Translations under genes and position numbers: made by a program | Shown here: piece after piece, positions 1-12,958 of the stretch | Layout: the number at the start of each line of letters is the position of its first letter | Position numbering within the stretch: the first letter of the stretch is position 1 | Source: Adiantum capillus-veneris | Taxonomy: Eukaryota > Streptophyta > Polypodiopsida > Polypodiales > Pteridaceae | NCBI GenBank assembly: GCA_014529385.2 | Contig: CM043969.1 | Span: 67,855,676-67,919,675 of the forward strand | Direction of reading: 5' to 3' | Length of the DNA: 64,000 bases | The notes under the pieces: model-generated | Database searches by the model: none | Told to the model about the DNA's origin: nothing | What the model saw: the letters and a program-made list of their open reading frames with translations, nothing else

Positions 1-1343
<1,343 letters not shown>

Positions 1344-1344
1344 G

Positions 1345-1356
1345 TGGAATCAGAGC
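1345..1356 (+). promoter_or_regulatory. A0 primer-binding site
   Basis: TGGAATCAGAGC lies one base after the LTR terminus. It differs by one base from the initiator-Met tRNA complement TGGTATCAGAGC that most LTR elements here use. This fixes the 3' edge of the LTR and the plus orientation. Confidence 0.75.
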
Positions 1357-1413
1357 TCTAATCGTGTGCTTTTTTGAGAGCATATTGATCCTACCAAAGA
1401 GAAGACAAAGCAA

Positions 1414-1995
1414 GATGGCGATTCCAGATTTCACCATAAATTTTTCTCGCTTTTCGAGAAAGAAAAATCCAAGGAAAGCTTTATAGTTTCTGCAACAGTT
1501 TGACATCAACTATGCCATGGAGATTTTTTCAGAAGAATCAAAGATCTTTCGAGCCACCGCTTTTCTCAGAGGCAGTGTGCAATGGTGGATGTCTATAGCT
1601 ACCAAGTTGCACACTCCAAGGACTTAGCAAGCTTAAAAAGAAAAATTTTGGCCCGAACTTACATGCCTTCAGACATCTTCCTTCGAAGTCAACATCATTC
1701 CGCTCCATTGTAAAGAGAACCCCACTCTTATCCGCAACACAACTAGATTTATACAACAATGATCTCAGCTTCTCGCAGATTGGGGTATCTTGAAATGCTT
1801 GCCATGGAAACCCTAGAAGATTACAACTTGAAGTTCTTGGACATCTCTCAGAGGCATCTCTTCTCAAGCTGATAATCTTGGAGACCCAGTGTGATTACCA
1901 TATCTTGGCACTACAATTAAGGCTACAGGAACATTGGCTAGTTCCAACCATTCAGGAGCTTATGGACCATGCTGCAATTGGCTACAAGCTTCTAG
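1414..1995 (+). pseudogene. Family A gag remnant (A0)
   Basis: Translated fragments around 1497-1620 give a capsid-like stretch (QFDINYAMEIFSEESKIF, then a QWWMSIAT tryptophan pair) matching the minus-strand gag at 11965-12642. Later fragments at 1790-1990 match the MLAIET-DYN and ELMDHAA motifs of the gag piece at 5197-5700. Gag proteins of this family package element RNA into particles. Stops and frameshifts occur throughout. No protease or reverse transcriptase follows: the sequence passes straight into the family's 3' non-coding tail. Confidence 0.7.
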
Positions 1996-2361
1996 AAGGA
2001 ACCTAACCCTAATTTTTGGTGCAAATCTCAGGATGAAAAGCCAACCATCTTTTCGGGCTCGGCTGACGCCGAGAATGCTTTTTCAGTTGGATTTAGCTGT
2101 TTTCTTAATTTTGTTTGAGAACTTGTTTGGTGATCCAATTTGGAATTTGTTTGAAATGAATGGTATCTGTTTTAAACCTGTCTTGGTGTCGATTTGAATT
2201 GTTTGACTCTAGTTTTAGTACTAGTTTCAATGATTGGTGATTTATTCCCGGGTGGAGTAGTAAGAAATGCTATTTTGGTATTGTCTGAACCTCGGAACGA
2301 CACAGACGGGATGTCTGGGGAGCGTTTCGTCGTATGCTTGAACACCTCACGCGAGAAAACT
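1996..2361 (+). other. Family A 3' internal non-coding tail (A0)
   Basis: The segment is rich in TTTGAA/TGTTTGA words. It matches the reverse complement of about 4320-4680 in A2, including the CCCGGGTGGAG and TCTGGGGAGCGTTT boxes. It stops abruptly near 2361, where the sequence turns into an oppositely oriented A LTR. No gene is seen. Confidence 0.6.
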
Positions 2362-2881
2362 ACCAGAGAATGAACCCTAAGCACATATTTAAAGGCCCTT
2401 GGCCTGAAAAGCAGTCCACAGGGAAAAGCATCAAACTAAAAGCATTTGGTCAAAAGCATCTGGTACCAAAAGTTGCTAGCGTAAATCTATCACATCATCA
2501 TTAGTCAGCGCAGATCTCAGGCTACCATACAATGCCATGTGGCATGTTAGCGCAAAGCGCGGAAGGTCAGTACAGTTACTGTCACTTCATCAGTTTGTTA
2601 TGCAATTGGGTTTTGTGTGTGTGCGCTTGCCTTGCTTTATTTATGGCCCCTAGGCACTTGGGCCCCATCAAAACGGAGTCCCATAAGTTGGTAGGAACGT
2701 CTTTTAAAAATTACCCCATTCGACGAGGATCTGTAAGTTGGTAAGACTTCTTCTTTTGTTGTTGCTTCTTCTCTTAGGGTTTAGGCCACTCAGTTGGGAT
2801 CTACATGTCGGCTAGGGTTGGGTTTTGGAAACCCAAACCCACTGAGTCTTCAGTGGCTTGACACGTTAGGAATTTGTAGCA
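2362..2881 (-). repeat. Truncated family A LTR (A1, 3' LTR)
   Basis: The minus-strand LTR is homologous to 3440-3913 and ends with GTAGCA at 2881. It lacks the R/U5 half, including the AAAGAAATACCG block, because it begins at the fold-back junction with A0. Next to it at 2882-2905 is the polypurine tract in minus orientation (reads CTTTCAAGAAGGGGGGA). That confirms this is the downstream LTR of a minus-strand element. Confidence 0.75.
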
Positions 2882-3217
2882 TCCCCCCTTCTTGAAAGAA
2901 GAGTAATCATCCGCGATTACAGTAAATCTGCAAAACAACACAAGTTAGCTCAAAAAGTTCCAAGGGGACATTCTGAGGGACAATCAGTTTTCTCATTCTA
3001 GATCGGAGCTCTTCACATTTCGACGTAGCAAAATTAGTCATCACACCCATACCACATTGATCTGTAACAGGTGTCTCCATGCACTACATACGCAGGCAAT
3101 CTCACCCAATTAGAAATATTCAGTGGTTGACACATTACAATGCATCACAAATGCTCACATATACATGTTATAAGACACAATGAACAGCGCCGCTAAGCAC
3201 TCCCCCGAGACAGACGG
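2882..3217 (-). other. A1 internal 3' region, split by A2 insertion
   Basis: This non-coding tail matches 3914-4300 of A2 (GAGTAATCATCCGC, GGGACAATCAGTTT, ATTAGAAATATTCAGTGG). It stops at GACGG (3213-3217), the target-site duplication of A2. The rest of A1 resumes after A2 at 13662 and after element B at 28942. Confidence 0.75.
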
Positions 3218-3710
3218 TGTCACAAGACGGGCACCACGTGCCAACAGAAAAAGAACAAACTCAACAAACTTTTAGTACTTCAATAACACCTGAACTAAGA
3301 GAGAGAAAGAGAGAGACGACACGCGACACGGAGTGGCGGAATTCCACTCCAGATATTATTGGCCCCAAACCTTGGCGCCCCTTTCGGTATTTCTTTATAT
3401 TGCATCAACACAGTACAAGCCGATACTCGAGACTCTGCACCTTCTCCAGGAAGCATGCCAAAGAATGAGCCCTTAGCACATATTTGAAGGCCCTTGGCCT
3501 ATGAAAAGCAATTACAGTGAAAAGCCTTCAAAGCTCAAAAGCTTTTGGTCCAAAAGCAATGCCAAAAAGCTGCCAGCTTAATTTACGAAAATCCGTACAG
3601 CCTGCCACGTCATCAACCAACGCAAAATGCGGAAATCCATACAGCTTGCCACGCCATCAACCAGTGTAATTTTCAAAAATCTACCACATCATCAACAGCT
3701 ACGCAATTTC

Positions 3711-3748
<38 letters not shown>

Positions 3749-3913
3749 TGCTTTATTTCCTTTATGCCACTTGGGGCCCCATCGGACGGGGTCCCCTTAA
3801 GTTGGTAGGACTTCTTCTCTGTTACTTGTTCTTCTTAGGGTTTAGGCCCCTCGACCGACATCTGCAAGTTAACTTCCTTCTTCAAGGCTTTGACATGTCA
3901 GCAATTTGTGACA
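3218..3913 (-). repeat. A2 3' LTR (left copy)
   Basis: The 696-bp LTR has TGTCAC...GTGACA ends. The shared block sits at 3374-3396 (minus orientation). A TATA-like TTTAAA/TTCAAATATG region lies upstream in the LTR sense near 3480. A (GT)n tract of about 34 bp occupies 3713-3746. On the right the polypurine tract (minus sense CTTTCAAGAAGAGGAGA) abuts the terminus. Confidence 0.88.
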
Positions 3914-4740
3914 TCTCCTCTTCTTGAAAGAGAGTAATCATCCGCAATTACAGCATATCTGCAAAACAACTCAAGTTAGCTCAAAAATATTTGAAGGTCA
4001 TTCCGAGGGACAATCAGTTTGCTCTTTTTGTTAAAGAGTTAGCTTCTCCTTTCGGCTCTTTTGATCAAGGGGCTAGCTTCTCCTTTCGTCCAGATAGGAA
4101 CTCTTGATATTCCGGCGTAGTAAAATTAGCCATCACACCCAGACCACAGTGATCTTCCACGAGTGTCCTGATGCACTAAAATTACATACCCAGGCAATCT
4201 CATCCAATTAGAAATATTCAGTGGTTGGCACATCACAAATGTTTACATATACATGTTACAAGACACAACAAACGCCGCCGCTGCGCACTCCCCAGAGACA
4301 AACGGTCTACGGTATGAAGCTACTCAACGACTACCTCGTCACTCCCCCCGCAAATAACCTAAAAAGGTCCGCGCCATGAGCTCATAGAACTGTACAACCA
4401 AACACTCCCCAGACCACAATCTTCGTCGCTTGGAGGTTCAAGCATACAACCAAACGCTCCCCACGCATCGGCCTGCATCGTTCGGAGGTTTTCTAGCATA
4501 CAATAGAACGCTCCCCAGGCATCGGCCTGCATTGTTCCGAGATTCAAACAATACCAAAACAGTATTTCTCACTTCTCCACCCGGGAGTAAAATCACCAAT
4601 TATTGAAACCAGTATTAAAACCAAAGTCAAACAATTCAAATCGGCACCAACACACGTTTAAAACAGATAGCATCCATTTCAAACAAATTTCAAACAATAC
4701 TTTCTCAAACAATGTTCAAAAGTATTTAACTAGAAAACAA
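3914..4740 (-). other. A2 3' internal non-coding tail
   Basis: About 830 bp of tail includes the CTCCCCAGAGACAAACGGTC box at about 4287. That box is the uninterrupted version of the site where A2 itself landed in A1. A roughly 65-bp partial tandem follows at 4430-4550 (GCATCGGCCTGCAT twice). No credible gene is seen. Confidence 0.6.
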
Positions 4741-5258
4741 CTAGAGAGGTCATTCAGGGTTTTGTTTGGACAACTGAACTTTGAGGACAACGGGGTTGCC
4801 CTTCTACATCATGGTGATGGTTCGGTTCCGAACCTGGAGAGTTGCATCATTCTTGTCGTGCCAAGGCATGCCCAAGAGAACGTCGCAATTGCCTATCTTC
4901 ATAATGTGGAAATCGGCTTTTCCATGATAATCTTGTATAGTCACTGGAAGTGCACCAATGAGCGGTACCACTTTCTAAGTTTGCCCCGTGCCTAGCTCAG
5001 CTTCAATTTCTCCACCCTCTATATCATAATCAAGTGCATCTGCTTCAAGAATTTTGGATGGATGAAGTTCTCCATAGCTCCGGGGTCAAAGAAAATAAGG
5101 GCTTTCAAGCCGTTGACTTTTCTATAAGCTCTGCATAATTCATTAAAACTCTCGAGGTGTATACCATAAATATCGGATACTAGTCCAATAGCATGTCTAG
5201 CCTTCTTGGCCGGAGGTGGCCATGGGGATCTGTCTAACGTAGGAGCAGAAGGTTGCAC
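4741..5258 (-). pseudogene. A2 protease remnant
   Basis: The minus-strand reading contains ELCRAYRKVNG and the aspartic protease motif LIFFDPGAMENFIH. After a frame break it gives FHIMKIGNCDVLLGMPWHD, the end of the gypsy protease domain. The same motifs occur in the intact pol of elements C and H. The coding sequence stops right after protease and is followed by non-coding tail, so RT, RNase H and integrase have been deleted. Several stops and at least one frameshift make it non-functional. Confidence 0.75.
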
Positions 5259-5700
5259 TGAGGACGTCGGGATCGCTCAGGACATGTATTGAACAGATGC
5301 CCTGTTTGGAAACATTCGAAGCATCGGCCTTCTTGTAACAAGGCGTCTCGTTGACATTGTGTGAGACGAGGCCGTTGAGGTTGTTTTCACGGGATTCCCA
5401 AGAATTTATTCGTTGTTGTCGGGAGTTCTGGTTAGTGGCCGGAGGTTCATCTGTGGTAAACTCCAACTTTTCTTTCATGAGCTTGTAGCCGACCGCGGCA
5501 TGGTCCATAAGCTCTTGCATGGTAGAGACTTGCATGGAGAGACAATATTCCTGCAATGGTGATGGTAGTCCAACGGTGTAGCGCTCGCACTGGTCCTCCA
5601 AGGAAATGAATTTAAAGAAGGACACATGAAGGTACACATCGAGTAACCTTTGGTTATAGTCGTCCATGGTTTCGATGGCAAGCATTTTCAAGTTGCCCCA
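5197..5700 (-). pseudogene. A2 gag, C-terminal part (split by element D)
   Basis: The open stretch carries WGNLKMLAIETMDDYNQRLL and ELMDHAAVGYKLMKEKLEF, the C-terminal half of a gypsy capsid domain. A CCHC zinc knuckle (CFECFQTGHLFNTC) is readable just downstream in a shifted frame, so a frameshift precedes it. The N-terminal half lies across element D at 11965-12642. Residues continue across the D junction as ...AKW / GNLK.... Confidence 0.75.
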
Positions 5701-6084
5701 TGTTATGTCCCACTCACAGGAGAGGGGATCTAGCCCAAATGCCATCGGGATGGGCATCCAATGTCCGGGCGGACGTAGTGTGAACCCGGCCAGTGTGGCA
5801 GGCCATTATTATAAAAGGGAGGCCAAGGCCTCATTTACAGTTGTCGACCCCCACTGGCAAAGTGCCAGTGGTTAGCCCGCGAGGCTAGGAGTGCGCGAGG
5901 TCACCTCGAGGAGGTGAGGCCGGGTGGTATGGGACACTCGGTCTTACAGGTGCACGCCTACGTCCTCGGACGCTAGCCCCAGCACGGGGGAGCTGCCGGA
6001 TGGTGGCTATGGTCGGGTGGTTTGTCCGACGTGTATCTGTAGGCAGTCTTTGTAGCCGGGAGATCCATCTCCTTGTTCGTTTCA
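5701..6084 (+). repeat. Element D 5' LTR
   Basis: The LTR begins TGTTATGTCC and ends GTTTCA. A TATA box (ATTATAAAAGGGAGG) lies at about 5808-5822, with transcript start presumably about 30 bp downstream. It lacks the AAAGAAATACCG block seen in families A, C and F/H. Confidence 0.93.
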
Positions 6085-6096
6085 TGGTATCAGAGC
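6085..6096 (+). promoter_or_regulatory. Element D primer-binding site (iMet tRNA)
   Basis: TGGTATCAGAGC follows the LTR with no gap and is the exact complement of the plant initiator-Met tRNA 3' end. Minus-strand cDNA synthesis would begin here. Confidence 0.95.
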
Positions 6097-6421
6097 CGGC
6101 TTGGCTGCACAAAGGACTGTGTGCACACCTACAGCGTGGTTAGACTCGGATTATTACCATTTGATGCCATTTTTTATGATATAAATGTTTAATCAATTGA
6201 TTTCTTCTCATGAGCATGATTGCAGCTGAAATTTAATGTGTGTTTTGCTGATTTTTTTATAAATTTCAGCAACTTAGCGGGCGGAAAAGCTGGGAAGTGT
6301 GAGTTTTTTTATTAAATTTACTGATTTTTGACAAAATTAGTGAATTTCTTATTGAATTGCTGATTTTAGTTTAAAAATCAGCATACAATTAAAACTCTCT
6401 GTAATGTTCTCTGTGCGAAGC

Positions 6422-6473
<52 letters not shown>

Positions 6474-6593
6474 TCAGAGGAGAGAGAGGGCTGCTTGACT
6501 CTCCTTCTCTGTTGCCTCCTGTGTGGAGCGAAGAGTGGAGCAAAGAGAGAGGGCTGCTCTCTGTATGCAGTGCAGAGGTCTTATGCTGCAAAT

Positions 6594-6648
<55 letters not shown>

Positions 6649-7150
6649 CTAAGAGGAGAGAGAAAGCACAAGAAGAGAGAGAGAATGCCAGCGTGTTATT
6701 TTTCTTGCGTATTTTGCACAAGCGGGCACATGCTTGGATTTTTCCCTCTCTCCTCCCACGCGTCATCTGCTGCTTGCGCTCGATTTTTTTTCCTCAGCCA
6801 GCGTTGGAGTTAATTTTACGTTGCCTTGTTTTAATACATGACCAGGGACTTTTTTTTAAAGTGACTTGGTCACTTGAGGTTTTTTTTTAAGTATAGTCTA
6901 GACACTTAAAATTTTTTAACTTAAAGTGTGAACCCTGCAACTTATTACAAAAAATCACTTACAAAGACTTAAAAAAGTATGCAGAGATCTCTCTTTTCAC
7001 TCCTCTGCTCGTCACTGAGCTTTCCCTCTCTCGCTCGCACTCCCACGCTCCCGCCATCACCTGCTCGCCTTCAAACGCTCACGCCGACGCGTGGAGCTCC
7101 TCGCACTTCAACTTTTCGCGACGGAACAATGCAGAAAAGGCCCGGTTTCG
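6097..7150 (+). other. Element D leader with two (AG)n tracts
   Basis: This is untranslated leader between primer site and gag. It contains (AG)n at 6424-6470 and about 6596-6645, each followed by the same AAATCCT/TCCTC-AGAGGAGAGAGA phrase, so the second looks like a duplicate of the first. The rest is T-rich with no gene I can support. Confidence 0.6.
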
Positions 7151-7151
7151 C

Positions 7152-8165
7152 GTGAAACTTCCAGTTTTTCACGCACTTCGCCATGGATTCCTCCAGCTCA
7201 GACGTGCAACTGACGACGCGCCAGGTAACATCCAAATTCCATTCACACATGCTCTCTACACATGGATTACAAGCACTTTCCAGAGTTTCGACCAACGTGT
7301 TACCGCTCTGGAAAACGCGAATGTTCAGATGAACCTTCGCTTGGCCTCTCTCGAAGCGGTCGTACAGGGGCTGAGTTCCCGACTTTCTACTCTCGAAAAT
7401 ATGGCTCAATCGACGACTGCGCGTATTTCCGAGGGGGAAACCCATCTCCAGTAATTGCGGATGCAGATTGCTGCTTTTGGGCGTTTGTAGGGTGGTCCAA
7501 CTGCCACAATTCCGTACAAAACTACAAATTTCTCAGGTGAACAGAAGGAGTGTACGGAATTGGCCGTAAATAACTGGTTGCACCAGTGGACCACATACAT
7601 TGATCTCCATGGGGAGCATGATGAACGGAGGATTCAGACGATTCCTCTCTATTTGCGCAGCAAGGCGCTTACCTGGTGGCGCGACATGACAGAGAAGCCT
7701 ATGACGTGGGCTCACTTTTGTGTGAAATTCAAGAGGGATTTCGCAAAAATGGACCGTTTGAAAGCCTATGCCAAACTGCAGAGTCTTTCGATGAAAACTC
7801 TGTCTTTTGATAAGTATACGATAGTTTTCAAAGAGGCGCTCAACTTCTGCAAGGTGGATTCTACACACGCTGTGCACATATATCTACTGGGATTGCATGA
7901 GGATTACCGTTGGGCCTTAATTAAGGATAAAACCCCGACTGACGTCGAGGATGCAGTGGCAAAGGCCAGGACGTTCCATTTAATAAATGGAGCGAATTAT
8001 GAGAAGAAAAGAACTGCAGACCATCAATCCGGTGAGGGTGCTTCAAGAAAGCGACCCCGATTCCAGCATAAGTCACCGCCGAGATCTTCTAAGGAAAAGA
8101 AGAAATCCAGAAATGCTTCAGTTGCTAATGCACTAGAGAAGGGAGCTTGCTTCGGATGTGGCTAG
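7152..8165 (+). pseudogene. Element D gag (with in-frame stops)
   Basis: One frame runs from about 7152. Its N-terminal coiled-coil-like segment is SFDQRVTALENANVQMN...LASLEAVVQGL. The capsid domain has YLRSKALTWWRDM near 7650-7690 and a basic tail, and it ends in a CCHC knuckle. The frame is interrupted by a TAA at 7452-7454 and a TAG soon after. A third TAG at 8163-8165 falls inside the knuckle ([17 protein letters not shown]). That last stop would remove the nucleocapsid and all pol from the product. It replaces the residue between CG and TG, most simply by one substitution. Confidence 0.85.
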
Positions 8166-11100
8166 ACGGGTCACCAAATCAAGGATTGCCCCAAGAAGAA
8201 GAAGACGCAGAAACCGCACTGCCGTCTTTCGGTTCAGATTCACGAGATCTCAAGTAACTCTGATGTTGTTCAAGTTGAAATCCATCATTTAGCACACAGT
8301 TCATGCACTAATTGTACTTTTAGCACCAAAGTGTTTGATAAGCACGATCTTCTCCGTTTCCCCGGGAAGATCAATGGTCACGACGTGACCGTACTCCTTG
8401 ATAATGGAAGCTCACACAATTTTGTGGATACAAAATTGCTGCAGAAACTGAGCCTGCGGACGCGGGACAGTGACCAAGAGTATCGCGTGAAGATGGCTCG
8501 TGACGTGGATACGGATGTATGGAATCGGATGGTTCCAGACTTGTTGCTCGAGCTGGTTGATTACAAAGAGAGCATGGATTTCCACGTCATGCGCCTGGAC
8601 AGAGCAGATGTTATTTTGGGGATTCCATGGTTTAATGATAAACAAGACTCATTGTATATAAACTATGTACATCACTCTCTTGTTTTTGTTAAGCAGAACA
8701 TGCCTCATGTATCTGTGTCGCTTTGTAATCAGAAGTCTGTAAATAATGGTTTGGCAATACCAATTGTTACTGCTTTGGAAATGTATAAAGAAATAAAGTC
8801 TTCTGATGTTGACTTTTATCAATGTGTACCATCTGCTTGGTTTGATTCATTAGTGCTTGGTACTTCTGTCACTGAATTTCGTAAAACTGTTTCATGTTCT
8901 TCTATTAAACTTGGGGATTCCGACGAATCCAACCTTATCCGAGGAATCATGATTGATTTCGAGAATGTTTTTCCTGATGATCTACCTCCTAGCTTGCCGC
9001 CTTCGAGAGGAGTAGATCATAGCATTGAGTTGGTGCCTAGTAGTCAGCTCTTCTCAAAGCAACCCTATCGGTTTAGTAAAATCGAGGAGGACGAGATTCA
9101 GCGACAGCTGAAGGATTATCTCGATCGAGGTTTTCTTCGGCCTAGCAAATCCCCGTGGGGAGCGCTAGTGCTACTTTCTCGAAAGAAGGATAACACTATG
9201 CGCTTCTGTGTGGATTACAAGGGGTTGAATAAGCTCACTCTCAAGAACAAGTATCCGCTCCCGCGTATGGACGGTCTGATAGATCGGCTCCATGGAGCGT
9301 TGTATTTTACGAAGATAGACCTGCGATCAGGCTATTATCAGATACGAATAAAACTTGAAGATATTCCTAAGACACGCTTCCATACGCGTTATGGTCACTA
9401 CGAGTTTTTGGTCTTGCCTTTTGGTTTGACCAATGCTCCAGCTACGTTTCAGAAAATGATGAATGATCTGCTGAGACCATTTTTAGGCAACTTCGTTGTT
9501 GTATTTCTCGATGATATCTTGATCTACAGCCGAAGTTTGTCTGAGCACCTAGTACATATACGCACAGTTCTCGAAGTAATGAGAACTGAGAAGCTTTACG
9601 CTAAGGCTTCTGAGTGTGAATTCTTTAAGAAAGAGCTTCCGTACTTGGGTCACATCATTACTCGCGATGGAATTCGCGTCGACCCTGAAAAGTTGGATAA
9701 AGTGTGAATTGGCCCATTTTGAAGAATGTACGCCAAGTAAAGTTCTTTTTAGGCTTTACTGGATTCTTTCGCAAGTTTATCAAGGATTACTCTAAAGTTG
9801 CTCCTCCGCTTACGCAACTTTTAAAAGGAGGGGTGAAAGGACCGAAGACTTCGGGTCCTCATCGTAAAGGTAATCCCCCTGTTGTCTAGAATGAGCGTCT
9901 CGACGAGACCTTTCGGACACTAAAGCACTTGGTGACTACTGCGCCAATATTGCACATTGTGGATCCTAGCCAACCGTTTGTGGTTGAAACGGATGCTAGT
10001 GATTATGCTATTGGTGCGGCGTTATACAAGGATGGACGTCCTGTTGCGTTTGAAAGTAAGAAACTTTCTGACGCTGAGATGCGTTATCCAACGTATGAAA
10101 AGGAGCTTTACGTCGTAGTCCACGCCCTGAGGAAATGGCGGCACTACTTGTATGGCTCTACGTTTGTTGCATGCACAGATCATCATTCCTTGCGCTATGT
10201 CTGTGATCAGGGTGATCTCAAACGCCGGAAGGCTAGATGGGTTGAGCTTATGCAAGAGTTTGACTTTGAGATCCGTTATAGAAAAGGATCCAGCAATCGA
10301 CTTGCGGATGCGCTCAGCAGGATTCCTGAGGTTAATGCCTTGTCTATGGCTGAAATCTCGACGGATTTCTATCTCTCTCTCCGAGGGCTATGTTGTTCTG
10401 ATGGCCATTTTGGCAAGATATGGAACGAGGTCGAAGCGGGGCATGACTCGCATACAGGCTTGGGTGGTCCGGAGACCCAAGTGAGTCGTGCTGGAGAGAT
10501 GAGACAGCGACAATATTCCATTAGAGGTCGACTATTGTTTAGAAATGGTGAAGTCTGCGTGCCGGAAATCGATGAGATTCGACAAAGGATTTTGTGCGAA
10601 TGTCACGATGTTCCTAGCGCTCGGCACCCAGGCATCCAGAGAACTTTGTCTTTGGTCAAGCGATAGTTCTATTGGCCAAGGATGCGCTCTTACATAGACA
10701 GCTATGTGAAGAGATGCGCTCAGTGTCAGGTCAATAAGGCAGAGCGCCTTAGGAAAGCTGGCCTGTTACATCCATTGGAAATCCCAGATGCCAAGTGGCA
10801 GAGTATTTCCATGGACTTCATCGTTGGTTTGCCAAATACTAGTCGGGGCAATGACGCTATTTGGGTTGTAGTCGATAGACTCACAAAAATGGCGAAGTTT
10901 ATACCAACGAAGTCAACAGTAAAAAGCCATGAGTTGGCGGTTTTATTTGTCAATCAGCTTTATAAGCTGTATGGTTTGAGGATATCGTCAGTGATCGAGA
11001 TACTAAGTTCACTGGCCGATTTTGGCGAGATGTGTTCGCTTATCTTCAGACGAAGTTGAGTATATCGTCTTCTGACCATCTTGAGTCCGACGGACAAACT

Positions 11101-11569
11101 GAGAGGATGAATCAGACATTAGAGGACATGTTGAGAGCCTATGTCTCTAAAGATACCCAAGGATTCCAAGACTATGCGAACAGGAAAGCATTATAAGCTC
11201 TCAGCTAGATATTGTGGTCCATTCTTGATCACAAAGAAAATTGGCCAAGTTGCCTACAAACTGGCTCTTCCTTTGGATGTTAGTGTACATCCAGAGTTTC
11301 ATGTCAGCCGCCTTACAGTGAAATTGGGCGAAGCCGACGTTGTGGTGCCTATCTAGGAAAATGTATGGCAAGATATGCAAACTGAGTATATTCCTCGAGA
11401 ACCAAAAGAGGTTTTAGATCATCGTATCCGTCATTCACGTCAAAAGGCTTATGACGAGTACTTAATTAAATGGAAGGGTCAATCTGAAAGGTTTGCTACT
11501 TGGGAACCTGTTAGAGCTTTGAAGGCTCAGTATCCCCACTTCATTGATGAGGGCATCAATGGTTCTTGA
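8166..11569 (+). pseudogene. Element D pol: PR-RT-RH-INT-chromodomain, broken
   Basis: Domains run in order. Protease has [13 protein letters not shown] at about 8390. RT has FCVDYKGLN near 9208 and the catalytic FLDDILIYS near 9507. RNase H has ETDASDYAIGAAL near 9987 and LADALSRIP near 10300. Integrase has a HARH-type zinc region near 10600-10730, then MDFIVGLP and SDRDTKF in a shifted frame. A chromodomain closes it (DEYLIKWKGQSERFATWEP near 11453-11509). Breaks are a frameshift near 9704, stops at 9887-9889 and 10664-10666, and shifts near 10980 and 11140. About 100 codons are lost between the integrase catalytic core and the GPF/chromodomain tail. The polyprotein would otherwise copy and integrate the element. 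Confidence 0.88.
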
Positions 11570-11580
11570 GGGGGGAAGTA

Positions 11581-11964
11581 TGTTATGTCCTGCACACAGG
11601 AGAGGGGATCTAGCCCAGATGCCATCGGGATGGGCATCCAATGTCCGGGCAGACGTAGTGTGAACCCGACCAGTGTGGCCTGCCATTATTATAAAAGGGA
11701 GGCCAAGGCCTCATTTACAGTTGTCGACCCCCACTGGCAGAATGCCAATGGTTAGCCCGCGAGGCTAGGAGTGCGCGAGGTCACCTCGAGGAGGTGAGGC
11801 CAGGTGGTATGGGACGCTCGGTCTTACAGGTGCACGCCTACGTCCTCGGACGCTGGCCCCAGCACGGGGGAGCTGCCGGATGGTAGCTATGGTCGGGTGG
11901 TTTGTCCGACGTGTATCTGTAGGCAGTCTTTGTAGCCGGGAGATCCATTTCCTTGTTCGTTTCA
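11581..11964 (+). repeat. Element D 3' LTR
   Basis: This is the same length as the 5' copy and is preceded by the polypurine tract TTGAGGGGGGAAGTA at 11566-11580. The right flank continues the A2 gag on the minus strand. Confidence 0.93.
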
Positions 11965-12642
11965 CCCACTTTGCCAAAATCCGGACTTCAAACATCTAAG
12001 TCATGTAACTACGTGCAAAAACTCTCTTGAAAGCTTGAAAGGTCCTTGGAGCATGCCGTTGTGTCGCGATTGAACTCCACCATTGCATAGCATTATCTTT
12101 AAGAAATCTCGCCGCTCGAGAAATCTTGGATTCTTTTGTATAGTTCCCCAAGGCATAGATGTTGTCGAATTGATGTAGGAACTGCAATGCTTTCTTGCGA
12201 TCTTTCACCACGGAAAAAGTGAAAAATTTGATTGTCGTGCCACCATCTTTGAAATCTTTGGGTTGGTTAGGCGCATATCCCGGGTATGGGTAATAAGGGT
12301 ATCCATATGGGCTCCAACCATTGTAGCTTGGTGGCGGTGGTGGTGGAGGTGGGGACATTGGCGGTGGCAAAGGCGGTTGCACTGAATCAAGGTCAGATGG
12401 TTGCACAATATTCCTCAAGACTCACCCGATCGGAACAGACGGCAGAGAAGATTGCCGGTTGGAAGCTCTCGTACTTTCTAGTGCCGGAGGAGGAGGTACC
12501 ACCTAGGGCATCAGAGGGGGTAACATGTAGCTCAAAAATTGTTGAAAACTTTGTACCATCAAAAGATTCTGTTGAGGATGCCGCGAAAGAATGTCGTGAA
12601 GCTCGTTCAGCGGAAACTGCACATATTCTGCTGAATCCATGA
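11965..12642 (-). pseudogene. A2 gag, N-terminal part
   Basis: The probable start is ATG at 12640-12642 (MDSAEYVQFPLNELHDIL). A proline-rich and tyrosine-rich linker follows (PPPMSPPPPPPPP, YGYPYYPYPGY), then the capsid core IKFFTFSVVKDRKKALQFLH and DNAMQWWSSIAT. Two in-frame stops interrupt the N-terminal section before 12418. The second half continues on the far side of element D. The tryptophan pair and spacing match the Retrotrans_gag fold of elements C, F and H. Confidence 0.82.
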
Positions 12643-12846
12643 ATTCCAAGTCTTGGGTTCTTTATGGCTTATGCCCTGTAAGGCACAGCGATGAAGACGA
12701 GAGCACGCCCGATGCGCAATGAAGCAAGGGTGGGAGTGGCTAATAAGTCTGGGGTCGGATGCCGAAGATACCTCAAATAAAATTCCAATAGCTCTGTCTG
12801 CTCTTTTGTAGGACCGGTATGCTTTCAGAAAAGCACACGCCTCATG

Positions 12847-12858
12847 CTTTGATACCAC
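12847..12858 (-). promoter_or_regulatory. A2 primer-binding site
   Basis: Read on the minus strand, GTGGTATCAAAGC directly follows the LTR terminus ...CTTGTGACA. It differs from the iMet complement at one base. It sets the minus orientation of A2. Confidence 0.8.
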
Positions 12859-12923
12859 TGTCACAAGACGGGCACCACGTGCCAATAGAAGACTGAACAG
12901 ACTTTTAGCACTTCAATAACAAC

Positions 12924-12958
<35 letters not shown>

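Larger units (their letters stand above)
5701..11964 (+). mobile_element. Element D: degenerate Ty3/gypsy chromovirus
   Basis: The plus-strand element has two 384-bp LTRs (5701-6084 and 11581-11964) that differ at about 16 positions by my count (about 4%). An iMet primer site follows the first LTR and a GGGGGGAAG polypurine tract precedes the second. The flanks are CCCCA (left) and CCCA (right), a 4-5 bp target duplication with one C gained or lost. The target was the gag of A2. Gag and pol share one reading frame in principle but are broken by several stops and frameshifts, so the copy is dead. Confidence 0.92.

Noticed and set aside
4603..4995. 130-residue plus-strand frame
   Set aside because: It is antisense to the A2 protease remnant, which explains the sequence better.
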